Shown one piece after another: positions 23,732-36,309 of a stretch of DNA of 64,000 bases (the first letter of the stretch is position 1; each line of letters opens with the position of its first letter). This DNA is from Absidia repens. Taxonomy: Eukaryota; Mucoromycota; Mucoromycetes; Mucorales; Cunninghamellaceae. Location: NCBI GenBank assembly GCA_002105175.1, contig MCGE01000049.1, positions 62,001 through 126,000 on the forward strand, read 5' to 3'. The translations under genes were made by a program, and so were the position numbers. The notes beneath the pieces are model-generated. The model made no database searches and was not told the origin of the DNA. It saw nothing but the letters and a program-made list of their open reading frames with translations.

Positions 23732-24776
23732 CTATTGTTCCTTTCTTTCAATAAAGGCAGCGACCTTGGATTGGTTTTCCAATTGTGCTTGCTTTCGAAG
23801 AACAACAAAAGCTGCTACCAAGACAATGAGACCAGCCCAAAACCAAGGATTTCTAAAAGGAGAATTAACCTCGAGCATTTCTACCTCCATGATAATGGCC
23901 GCATCAGCTAAAATACACAAGAATAAAACAAAAAAAGAGGGTGAGTGACAAAGACCCTAAAAGGGAATAACAGCTAAACTAGGTAAATCTACAACAGTAG
24001 AGTTTCAACTTACGATCCACCAAACCTGGCAAACCCAATTCGCCATACGCTACAATATACATATGAATTATATCAGAAACTAAACTTTGCGCACAATGAG
24101 GTGTGGTTCATCCCATCTACTGTACCTAAATCAGCTGGAATCAGTAATCGTCTAGATTCATGTTCACACATATTTTTGATGCCTTGTTCCAGTCCTATTA
24201 TCACCATTTAGCCGCAAGATATGTCAATTAGTATATTTTAGGAACGAGTCGAATTCTTCGCTTCTTAACCAAGTAGCCGCACTCCACACCTCGCTAATGT
24301 CCCCTTCGATTTCCTTACCTTTCATCAATTTGTCAGAGCCTATATAGGAATAAGGGAAAAGACATTGATTAAAAAAAAAAAAGAACAAATGTATTATCAA
24401 AAATAAAAAAAATCCTTACCAAGTTTGTAAGACAGAGGAGTGCCTGACTTATAAGTATCTTCAAAAAATTCTTCCTTGTTCCATTGTCGTGCGGTATAGT
24501 GAAGTTTGATTCTTGCATTTGTGGCTACTTTCTTGTCACATTTGATTGGTTTATGCAAGGTACCTATATACACAAGACGGTTGGGGAAAGAGATGAAGGG
24601 AAGAATCTATATGTCGTTCGGGAAGAAGAAGAGACAAAAAAAAAAAAAAAAAACTTACGTCCAAGAACATTGCCCACAGGAGGTTCCCCATCGTCAATAG
24701 CATGACTGGTTTGCACGAATACAAATAATAAAGCAACCACTAACAAAATGTGTCTTAGGATATTGAGAGAAGACAT
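23732..24776 (-). CDS. FKBP-type peptidyl-prolyl isomerase, secretory pathway, C-terminal membrane anchor
   Basis: Six exons: 24776-24659, 24563-24420, 24339-24319, 24194-24126, 24049-24014 and 23907-23732, 187 aa. A signal peptide (ILLVVALLFVFVQTSHA) is followed by an FKBP domain: ARIKLHYTARQW, SYKLGSDKLMKGLEQGI, SRRLLIPADLAYGELGLPG, and AAIIMEVEML. Exon 3 is only 21 nt. After the domain comes a hydrophobic helix (NPWFWAGLIVLVAAFVVL) and a charged tail ending RKEQ, so a type I membrane protein of the ER is likely. The Trp at the base of the FKBP12 active site is replaced by Leu (KGLEQG), and the Phe-Asp pair is changed to FFED, so catalysis and FK506 binding may be weak. That is an inference. 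Confidence 0.85.
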
Positions 24777-26452
24777 GATGGGATGACGAGAAGAGAAGAA
24801 AAGAATAGAAAGGAAAGGAAAAAAGAAGCTTTACAAAAAAAAAAAAAGGCACACATACCAAAAAAAAAAAAAAAAAGACGGTGATTAAAATGTTGACCAG
24901 ATACTTTGCGGTCAATCAAAAAGCATGTAATGCAAAAGAACTTCTCGGTAGGTACCAATGGAAAGTTTATTTATTTATTCTGGGTTGAACAAAGACATGT
25001 TTAACTCCCACTTCGTATCCAGTTTAGTCATCTGATGGAAAACCGAACTTTGAATATAAAGAGGTATAAGGAAAAGAGGAAGAATTGACCATTTATAGTA
25101 ATTCTCCATCAACCCAAGAATCAAATTCTATCAGGTCAATTTGACGCCATGTCATCCTTATCATATATTCACATTGTACTGTATACTTAAACAATATCAT
25201 ATCATACGATGCATTGTCTTATTATTATATACGGTACAGTTCATACTGTATAAACAAAAGTATCATATGATATGATAGGATACAATGTATGTATCATACA
25301 TAGTGTTGTTCAGCAAGAGCGTATGACACAGTACTATATATGTAGTACTGTATGATATGTATAATGTAGTAAAATTTGCCGAAATACAGTACTTTCGCTG
25401 CAAATTTGCAATGCTTTATGATAAAACCAAAAAAAAAAGAGGTCTTGCGTGAAATATCGGCAAAATATTTATGAGTGAGTGGTAAAATAAGTAGATGCAC
25501 GAAAACCTGTTGAATGTAGATCAAAAAAAAAAACAAAAACAAAAGTAAACTTGAGCTTGTCAACATTTCGCATCCACGTCCGCCAGCCACTTGATATGTA
25601 TCAAACATTGGTCCACTTCCTTTATATGATGATTCACCTTACACAGTTTTTTTAAATCCCGTATCACCATTTTCCCGTTCTGCCTGACTGACTAACTTTT
25701 GCTGCCCTGCTCAGTGCCATTCATCAATGGCGGCATTTGAATGCTTTTTTTTTTGAGATGTCAAAATAGTAGACCAAACAAATACGTTGACAAATTTTTA
25801 CTACCTAGTCAGTCATCCGACTTGATGTATAGTTCCTCTTTTTGATTTCTCAGTAGGGAAAAAAAAAAGGCTATCTTGCTTCATTTTGGGAAATAACGAG
25901 CCAAAGCTCCAGATGTCAACTCACTTGGATGACCAACGTCTACCTAATACCACAATATATACCAGCTTAAAAAGTAAAAAAGTAAAAGCATAGAATTATA
26001 TATATATATATATATATATTAGTGGTAATGGTGTAGTATAAATGAAATCAGAAGAATTATATTAGTGTTCCTTGTCAGTTGCATTTGCGTGATGTAAAAG
26101 GTAATATCCAACTCCGCGTCAGGGCAAAAAAAGTGCGCCTGTTTTTTTTAATTTTTCTATTTTTGCCCTTGACCATTTTCCTTCTTTCTTTTTCCATCTT
26201 CCATACATAAATCTTTTTTTATATACCAAATCCATTCTCCTTTCTTTTTTTTTATATATATTTTTCAAAAAGTCATATTCATTGGCTTTTATATTTATCT
26301 TATTTCTGTATACTCAAGTGTGTATATGTTTGTACGTGTGTTGTGTATTCCTTTTATCCTAAAATCTTACACTCTACATTCATAACTGTATACTTACAAC
26401 GAAAGCAACAACAACAACAGCAACAACAACATCATCATTTATTGAAATATTT
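24777..26452. promoter_or_regulatory. Divergent promoter region, FKBP and XMAP215 genes
   Basis: About 1.7 kb separating two divergent genes. The interval 25160-25400 is rich in short palindromes such as TACAGTA/TACTGTA and ATCATATGAT. A (TA)n microsatellite lies near 25999-26020. A T-rich stretch and a CAACAACAA-rich 5' leader sit just upstream of 26453. No gene is supported. Open frames here are AT-driven. Confidence 0.45.
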
Positions 26453-29400
26453 ATGGATACAGCACAAGAAGACTTCCAATCGTTATCGATTCCTGATAGA
26501 CTTAAACACAAGGTAAACCAAAGAAACATGTCACGGGTTGGATGAGAACGGAAAGATGGTGAACTAATGCAATCTTTGTATTGATCATAGGTTTGGAAAG
26601 CTCGCCAATCTGCTTATACGGAATTATACGATCTTTTTAGAAAGACGGTCGAGGACTCTGACTTTTACCAATATGAAGAACACCTGAAAAACATTGCCAC
26701 AGACGCCAATGCTGTAGCTCAAGAAACCGGTTTGAACGCTATTTATGAATATGTCAGCAATGCACCAAACGCTACAAAGTACAGAATATAAGAAAATGGT
26801 TCTACAGGGGAGACTGGGGGAGGGGCTTACAATGAAAATCAATGGGGTGGACTCTCACCCACTCACACACACACACACTTCTTTATGTTTTCATTGTTTT
26901 AGTACTCGCGAATCAGTGATCCCTGGGTTGGTACAAAAATGTCTTGGTGCTCCCAAAGCCGGTACAAAGCAAAAAGCAACCGATATTATTTTACTTTATG
27001 CCGAAATCGATGTGGCAGATCCTGTCGTAGTAAGTGAAACAAACCAGTGTGGAGAAAAAAAAAGATCATATGAAGAATGGGGTAAACTGATGATGAATCC
27101 TTTTTTATTTTTTTTTATTCGTTACTTTAGGAATTAGTGCTTCCTGGTCTTCAAGCAAAACAACCCAAACTGGTGACTCAAACGGTAGTAGTGCTGCGGG
27201 AACTAGTTAGGTAATGGAATGATACACAAAAAAGAATGAGGAGAGATATGCATAAAATATAGCCTATATAAATTAAATCAATCAATCATGAATTTATTAT
27301 AGGCAATTTGGAACCAAAACAGTCAGTCCGAAGCCTTTGATCAAGACAATTCCTAAGCTATTTGGTCATACGGACAAGAATGTGCGAGCAGAGGTAAATA
27401 TATATAAAGAGTGCTACGGCTGCTGAACTGAAATATCCATTCTGACCTCTTCATTCTCTTTGAATTAGACATTTACTTTAACAGTGGAACTATATAGATG
27501 GATCGGGGCGGCTCTCACACCTTCATTATCTGACCTGAAACCTGTACAAACCAAGGAATTGGAAGAAGCCTTTGGAAAATTACCCTCAGATCGACCTACT
27601 CCGGAACGATTATTACGCTCAGAACAAGCAAAGGCTGCTGAAAAAGCTGCCATGGAAGCCGAATTAGGTAAGAGGGTTCATCCCTTAGCTTGTTAAATCA
27701 CTATGTTTGTTTTTTTAACTCCCCTCTTTCTTATGTCAGGTGAATCACATGAAGATGGTGGGATGGTGGTGAAGATGACGAACCGGTAGAAGATGAACCC
27801 ATGGACCCATTTGATCTTGCAGACCCTGTTGACATCACAGCCAAACTACCTGGAAACTTTTATGAACTTCTGGTAAGCAGGACATGACGATTTTTTTTTT
27901 TTTGTCACGTATGAACAATGGAGAGTTTTATCTCAGTCATTTTTTTCATTTTTTTTTTTGTCGTACGTAGGCATCCAAAAAATGGCAAGAACGACGGGAA
28001 GCTTTGGACGCTCTACTCGAATCAACAAAAACGCCCAAAATCATGGATAAGGACTATTCTGAACTAATGGGGGCCATGGCAAAGGTAAATCAAGTGTCAG
28101 TAAACAAGAATGATTTCCTGCTGGGCTCACTTTATTTTTTTTTATGATTAGCGTGTCAATGATGCAAATATTCTACTTGTTGGTGCCACTGCAAACTGTA
28201 TTGAAGCAATTGCCAATGGATTACGAACAGATTTTGCAAAGTACAAAGGATTGGTAAGAAAAAAGAAGTTCGTGACATTATTATCTAATCGTACTAATGG
28301 ACGACACATTTTGGGATGCAATAGGTTGCCCCTCCTATGATCGAAAAACTAAAAGAACGGAAACCTGCTATTTTGGAACAATTGGCCAATTCGTTACATG
28401 CTATTTTCTCCACTGTGTCTATTCCCGAAATTATCGAAGATCTCACGGCGGCTGTGAAACATAAGAATCCACAAATCCGTGCTCAATCTGTCAAACTTGT
28501 TACACGCCAATTGCAAAATATTCGCCAAGTGCCTTCCAAACCAGAAACCAAAAGCTTTGCCGAAATGATGCTCAAAACATTGGATGATGCGGATGCTACT
28601 GCTCGTGAAGCCAGTGCTGAAGGATTAGGCACTTTGACCAAGGTGGTGGGCGAAAAGCTGATGTTGGCGTATACTGACTCTTTGGACGACATCAAAAAGA
28701 ACAAGATCAAGGAATACTACGACAAAGCGGAAGTCAAGGCCAAACCAGTCGTTGTGAAAAAACCTGCTCCTCCTCCTCCCAAGAAACCCGCCCCAGCACC
28801 AAAAAAGGTAAAACAAAAAAAAGAGAAGGGGTAAGGTCCATACATACTGATGGTTTTCATTTTATTTAGGTTGTCAAACCAGCGAAACCAGCACCCGTTG
28901 AACAACCACAACAGTCTGAACCCGCCGCCGACAACGATGAAGAATCACTCATGTCATCAGCTACAGAAATGACACCGCCCAAACGCAAACCGCCAGCGCG
29001 ACTAGGCGCCGCAAAAAAACCCACACTCTCATCGTCGAAACCCAAACCCAAACCTGCTGCAGCAGCCGCTACTTCTGCACCCAAGAAAGCTGCCAAACTA
29101 CCTCCATCCAGTGGTCCTGAAGAAGTGAAATACAAATACTCGTCTGAAGATGCCGAAGCAAGAGTGACCGACTATATTCCCGAACAAATCTGGGGGGATA
29201 TTGCACAAAGCCAATGGAAGGTGCGACTGGCAGCGATGGAATCTCTTCACACGCATTTTGAATCGGCCGTGGAACCAGAGGACATTGAAGCTGAAATTGT
29301 CATTCGTTGCTTATCCAAAAAACCGGGGTGGAAAGAAATGAATTTCCAGGTGATGACCAAACTGTACGGTGTCATGCAATTACTTGCCACCACATGTCCG

Positions 29401-32400
29401 TCTTTCTCACGATCTTGTGCAGCCATTGGTATTCCAGGTAAAAAAGAAAAAAGAAAGGATGGTTGATGCCGAAGGGATGTGTGGAGACCTGATATATTAA
29501 TACGATTTTTTTTTTTTTTTTTTCGTGGGGAATTTAATCCTGTAGGAATGGTGGAGAAACTTGGTGATATCAAACTGAAGAAACCTGCTGGCGAATGTCT
29601 CGTGGTCTTTGCCGAGAAAACATCCTTACAATTTGTCCTGTCTCAATCTTATCCTATATGGAAAAAAGCGAAATCTCCCAAGGTATTGGCCGATTCTTTG
29701 ATCTGGACTCATCAAGCACTATCTGATTTTGGTATTTCCGGTCTCCAAATCCGTGATCTGATTGATTTTGTCAAAACTGCCTTGTCCCATACAAATGCCG
29801 CCGTTCGTACAAGTGCTGTAACAGTTTTGGGGATTCTACGCCAATACATTGGTCCAGGTAATATATCAAATGGCAAAAGGAATTTGTTTCTCTCTCTTTC
29901 TCATATACGCAATCTGTTTTTTTTTATTACTATATATTAGAAATCATCACATTTGTCCAAGACGTGAGTCCTGCTTTGATGGCGACAATTGAAAGTGAAT
30001 TTGAAAAGGTGTCAAAACTGGATCCTCCTCAACCTACCAAAGCTCCTGCTACTGTGAGTGAAAACAATACATATTTATGTGATGGATGATAAATACTGAC
30101 TTTTCAATTATGATATACAGGCTTCCAACGAAGGTTCAAGTAGGGGCGGTGGTGGCGGTGGTGGTGGTGATGTTGATGCTTTGGATTCTTTGATTCCTCG
30201 TGTAGATATTTCAAATCAACTTGCCAAAACAGCCTCCGACTGCAATGATGCCAATTGGAAGAAACGGAAAGAAGGTTTGGAAAAAGTGGTGTCCATTATT
30301 GAAGGCGCTAACAAACGAATCAAGCCCAATCTTGGTAAGTTGAGATAAACATAGGAATATTATTGCTAAGGTACGAATACTTATGGTCGTCCCCTCCCCT
30401 TCCCTTGTTTTTTCTTCTTCTTAGGTGAATTTCCTAGCGTGCTCAAACAAAGATTGAATGACAGCAACAAGATTTTACAAATTCAAGCGGTGGAAATTAC
30501 TGGATCATTAGTGGTATCTATGGGCAAACCTTTTGAAAAATATGTTAAGGTGCTTGCGGGGAATCTTACATCAGTGCTATCAGACAACAAGGCAAATGTG
30601 CGAAATGCAGGTGTGGCCACTTTGGAAATTATTCGGGAAACCTGTGGATTCGAAGGACTGATCGGCGCTTTTGGAACAAGCCTGGCGGCTGACTCCCCTA
30701 CCTTGCGTAAAGAACTATTGAATTGGCTGTCCACCTCTTTGAAAGAAGAAGATCCATCTGGAACCACTGTGGACTACTCCCCTTTGATATCACCTATTCT
30801 CTCATGTTTACAAGATCGAAATGCCGAAGTACGCAAAGCAGCACAAGCAGTTTTACCAGTAGTGGTGGCGAATACGGGCTACGACAGTGTGATGCACAAG
30901 GTATCTGAATTGAAGGGCACTCAAAAACAAACAGTCATGCCATTCGTAGAAGCAGCACGTGGATCAGCACCTGCGACAGCACCAGCAGCAGCGCCAGCAG
31001 CAGCGCCAGCATCTTCAGCAGCGGCGAAAACAACAAAGGTGAAACGTTCGTCAACTATAGCATCCTCTCGTCCTGACTCTGCAGCATCGAGTGGATCAGA
31101 CGACAAGCCAGCTAGAGCGAAATCAACCTTGGGACGAAAGAAATTACTGGCACCCCGAACAGCAGGAGCAGCATCATCAGCAGCAGCAACTTCATCAGCA
31201 GCAGCAGCTTCATCAGAACAAGCTCGACCTCCGTTATTGACCAGTGATCCGCGAGCCAAGCAAGTGCGTGCGAAAAAGGAAATTCGATGGCAATTCGACA
31301 ACCCTCGGTCAGATGTGGTGGATACCTTACGTGGCTCCTGTGAATCTCATATCAACCCTGATATCTGTAGTCTCATGTTTAGCTCGAATCAATATGCCGA
31401 ACGTGATCGTCTCAATGCGCTGACTCAACTCAATGAATGTATTTCAAACCCTGACATCTCGTTGGATAAATATGGCTTGGACTATGATGATATGAAAAAA
31501 CGATACCTGGCAAATGCTGATTTGCTCTTCAAGTACTTGACCATCCGATTCTTTGATACCAACACAAGTATGCTCATCAAGTGCCTGGATTTGACACAAC
31601 ATCTGGTGGCTGTTTTTGATAGCGAAGGTGCTCCGCTCTCGGAATACGAAGCTGTCTCGTTTTTGCCCTTCCTGATCAACAAGGTAAAGTCAAAAAATGA
31701 ATATGAAATTCTTATAAAAGCACTGGATATTTATGAATCCTTTTTTTTATATACCTTAGGTTGGCGATCCAAAGGAAACTATGCGTGCCAGAATCCGATC
31801 CATTCTCACGTCTATCTGTGTCATCTATCCTGCAAGTAAGATGCTCAACTTCCTTCTAGACACCGCTGCCAACTCCAAGAACGCGAAAGCTCGTGCTGAA
31901 TGCCTGGATGAAGTGGGCTCCTTGATTCAACAAAACGGAACTGCTGTCATGCTCCCAAACAAGGCATTGCCATTGATTGCCACTCATATTGGTGATCGTG
32001 ATGCTGGTGTCCGAAATGCTGCCCTTAGTGCTATTGCACAAGCGTATATTCTTATTGGTGATCCTGTTTTCAAATATGTCAGTCGATTGGGCGAAAAGGA
32101 AAAGGGTATGTTGGAAGAACGTTTGAAACGAACGAAGCCATCACCAAGTGTACTTGCCGAAAAAGAACGTATTCAACAACAGCAACAGCAGAAGCAACAA
32201 GACTCTGATGAAATGGATGTCGATGATTTACCTCCCATCAACAACTTACCACGTACTCCTCGATCTCGTATTGGCAAACCACGTTCTCTTCCTCAACCTG
32301 TAAATCACAATACCCATGCTGCCAACAGTAGACCTCTCTCGATGAATAACGACGTTGAACCGATGGATGACGGAGGAGACGATTATGGCAACCCTATGGG

Positions 32401-34388
32401 ACACTATCAGGATCGTGGATCGGAACCAAGAACTTTACCAGGACCCTCTTCGATGCGACAACCACGAACAGCTACTCAGCAACAAATGCATCACGGTTAC
32501 AACGGGTCACAACCTGCATACCAACAACAACAACAACAGCAGCAGCAGCAGCAGCCCATGATGAATTCGCCTTATTATTCACCTCATCAACATCAAGATC
32601 AACGGGAATACGTTGTCGACTATATCATATCACAAATTACTAGCGGTGACCCACAGCCCAGTATCGAAGCGCTGAAGCAGCTGGACAAGCATTTGAACAC
32701 AGAACCTGAGGTGATTTTGCCCGACATTGAGCCGTTGATCAACGCCATCACTTTACAGGTCCGTCTGGCCTACTCTACTGTAGATCCCCGAAGTCCCATC
32801 ACAACACGTTTATGCAAACATCTTGTCAATGCTTTGGTGTATCTCTTTTCCAATCGTGATCTTGCTGCAGCTGTGTCTCAAGATGCTCTCCGTCATTTGT
32901 TACAGGAATTGGCAAATCGCTTGCTGGATCAAAAATTGCTGTCTCTGGAATCTGGTCCTCAATTATCAAAGGCTCTCAATGTGGCGATGGTGAAGGTTTT
33001 GGAAAACAGTCAACGAAACGCAACATTCAGGTAATAAAGAAATAAAATAAGCAGCAAGGTGCGACACAGTTGAAAGTGAAGTGATTGAACATTTCGTTTT
33101 TTATATATCAATTAGTGCCCTTTTATCGATTCTTGGAACCTGTTCAGCGGGATTACGACCTGGGGACCCACCTACTGGAAAAGAAACCAAATATACCGAA
33201 CTTATCATGAAATGCCTTTGGAAGCTGGCAAAAACGATTCAAGAAAATCTGCGCTCCGGTACCTTACAACCAGATCAACTCTTATTTGAAATCAACAAAT
33301 TCTTTTTGGCCACTCCTCCAAATGAATGGAAACGTCGGACCCAGATCAACGTGCCTTTAGGTGAATTGCCTTTACGTACAGTGAAAACTCTTTTATTGGA
33401 AATGGTCAATGGCTTGGGTGCAGGAGTTTTTCAACACTTGGTTTTGATCGAAAATCCACAAAACAGCAGTGTCTACCCGTATCTACATCACATGTTGGAG
33501 GCTTGTAAGAGAAAGAGGGAAATGCAACAACAACAACAACAACAGCAGCAGCAGCAGCAGCAACATGAGCAGCAGCACTTCCAACAAGATTATCATCACC
33601 AAGAACAGCCCTCCCAACAGCCTCAACAGCACCAATCTATGGATTACGGGCACTCACCATCACCAAATCAGCAGTTATCTTCCGCTTCTCCGGTTATGCA
33701 GCATCAGCAGCCCCAACCCCAAGAAGATCCGGCATACCAATACACTCAACAATCATCTTCGCATAGTCGACCATCATCCATGTCATCCATCCGATCCAGT
33801 CAACTGTTTAGATCTACCTCGATAGGATCCTTCCGTTCGTCTGATGGGCAATTACCAGAGGGAATGATGGCACCACCACCACAGCACCACCAACAATCTC
33901 CACCACCTCCTATTGCCATGCATGTGGCTGGTATGACGACCTACCAATCTTCCTTACCATCACCTATGGCAGATTCCCATTATTCGCAACAACAGCAACA
34001 ACAACAACAACTCGATCAGTCAAAGCAAATGCAACCCGATGAAGACGATGCACCATCACCTGTATCAAACAACCGGGCATCCTTGTCGGATTATGAAATG
34101 AACAACATCTTGAAGCTCATTTTTGAAAAAATTGGCACAAGGGAAGAAACTAGACAGGTATATATCTATATTTTTTAAATAATGGTGTGGGCAAGTGGCT
34201 GACTCCTCCTCTTTTTTTTTTTTTTTTTGGCATTTTAGGGCATTGTTGAATTGTATGAATTCCAAAAGAAATACCCCTCGGCAGAGGTCAAGGTTGGCTC
34301 GTATCTCAGTCAAACAGGAACTTACTTCCAACGTTATATTCGTCGCGGGCTTTCCAACTTGGCGGCTGATGATCCCGATCTTTTTTGA
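26453..34388 (+). CDS. XMAP215/Dis1/Stu2 family microtubule polymerase (multi-TOG)
   Basis: Eighteen exons with consistent phase: 26453-26512, 26591-26778, 26903-27029, 27131-27210, 27303-27393, 27469-27667, 27740-27872, 27971-28084, 28152-28253, 28325-28807, 28870-29437, 29546-29857, 29941-30053, 30121-30334, 30425-31683, 31760-33030, 33116-34157 and 34239-34388. The product is about 2,160 aa, similar to ch-TOG and far longer than yeast Stu2. Repeated TOG arrays of HEAT repeats are visible (for example VWKARQSAYTELYDLF, KKWQERREALDALLES, SQWKVRLAAMESLHTHF). They are separated by Lys/Ala/Pro-rich linkers and poly-Q. The C-terminal GIVELYEFQKKYPSAEV...FQRYIRRGL matches the family's end. TOG domains bind free tubulin and promote plus-end growth in spindle and cytoplasmic arrays. 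Exon 7 as read needs one extra base near 27760, or the alternative acceptor at 27775, to keep frame. Confidence 0.93.
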
Positions 34389-35202
34389 TAGCCATTTCCT
34401 GGTCCCCCCATCCCCGGAAAAAAAAATGGATTTAGTCTAGTTATAACTATTTTGTCATAGCGTATCTTTTATTTTTATCTCTTTATCCCCCCCCCTCATT
34501 ATTATAGACAAACATATAATAAAAGAAAAAAAAAACAACAACAACAAGCCATCACATTTATTCCATTCTCATTTTATTCCATGACTTTTTTGGTGTGTAT
34601 CACAAATAAAATTTGACTTTTTTATTGAATTAGTATTTGTGTCGGTAAGCGGAAGATTGAATGCTGACCCATACAGTATGTATGTATGATAATTTGGGGA
34701 TTTGTCACTGGAAGGTTGTCAAGAGAGAAAAGGGAGAGGAGGAGGGGGGGGTACGATTCATGACACCACCAGACTAGTGTGATGTCAGTATGATAGATGA
34801 CAGTAATTGTCCACAAACGCCGGTTTCCCTTTTTGGACCTGTTACTATTGATGAGTGATAAATGCTTATGGGCGTTCCGTTCAATCATACCGCATATTGT
34901 AACTGAATATCAAAAGAAAAAGCATCTTCTCCTATCGTTTAGATACTATGAAGAATGGCATATGAGTCTAGACTGTGTGTGTGTGAAAAAAAAAGGCGAT
35001 ACCTACAGGTATGGAAAAAGAGGATCTTCCAACCGTGGTTCTCGGATTTTACCATTTGACGGGTAGCGCCGTTTTAAAAAAGGCGGGGCGTATTTTTAGC
35101 TACTCTGCATTGACACTCGGGTGCTTCTCCTTACTTTTTTTTTTTCTTTTGTTCCTCTCTTTCCTTTTATTTTACCCCCTCTACCCCCTCTATCTTACAA
35201 GC
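34389..35202. promoter_or_regulatory. Intergenic: XMAP215 3' flank and phospholipase promoter
   Basis: Possible poly(A) signals AATAAA occur near 34519 and 34606. The right part is the promoter of the DDHD gene and ends in a T/C-rich leader. No gene is supported between. Confidence 0.4.
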
Positions 35203-36265
35203 ATGGTTAAGGAAAACTCTGGTAATAATAACATATATATATATATTCAACGTCGGCAAATTATACTAAGCCTTGGATCATGCATTCCTCCTGTTTATTA
35301 GATCACCTTGTCTTTTTCCTACATGGAATGGGTCAACAATATGAAGAATATGGTCGCTTAGAACATCATGGTAAAAGGGAACCTGCAGCCTTTTATGTTT
35401 GAAAGACAACCTCATGTTTTATTTTATTTTATTGTTCTAGTATTGACGATGCAAAACAACACAGAACAGATCCTGCAACAACAGTACCCAGAACGCAACA
35501 TTCGAATCCGGTATGTAGCCATTGGTAAGAACCTCCCTTGACAAAGAAAAAAAAAAAAAAAACAGGGCATTTTTGTTGAAAAATGTATGACTAAAGTGGA
35601 ATGTGAGGATTATTGAAATAGAATGGCATAGTGTGGTACATGCGCTGGTAGATACGAAAATGGAACAAGCAACTCTTGAAACAGTTCCCAAAGTGCGCTT
35701 GGCTATCAACGATTGGCTAATGGATTGTTTATACTGTAAGCACATAACCGAAAGCTAGTTTTCTTTTTTTGTTTTTTGTTTTCATTTCCTCTGGGTAACC
35801 TATTCCTGTAAATTAACTCATTTTTTTACTATTTGTTTATGTAGACTTCTCCAAACCTTATGGACAATGCATCATCGATACGGTCTGTCAACAATGTAAT
35901 GATGCGTACCGTCAGCACGTGACAGATTGGCCAGACTTTGAATCCAACAATGGACAGGTACATATGGTTGGGTTCTCTCTAGGTGGCATCATAGGCTATG
36001 ATATTGCGTCGATGCAATGGAAGGAAAGTGAAGACGGTCCTGCGCCATGGCATATGCCTCCATCATCACCATCACCATCGCCAACATCACAACCAAATCA
36101 CGATCCATTTTTGTTGATGAACAAACCTAATCTCTATCAACGACGTACACCCGACCTCCAAGTCCCCGTTCTTGACTTTCCTTTACGGTGTTTATTTACG
36201 TGCGGAAGCCCCGTTGGTAAGCGCATTTTTTAAAATTAGGACAAATATTTATCCTAGTGATTAAT

Positions 36266-36309
<44 letters not shown>

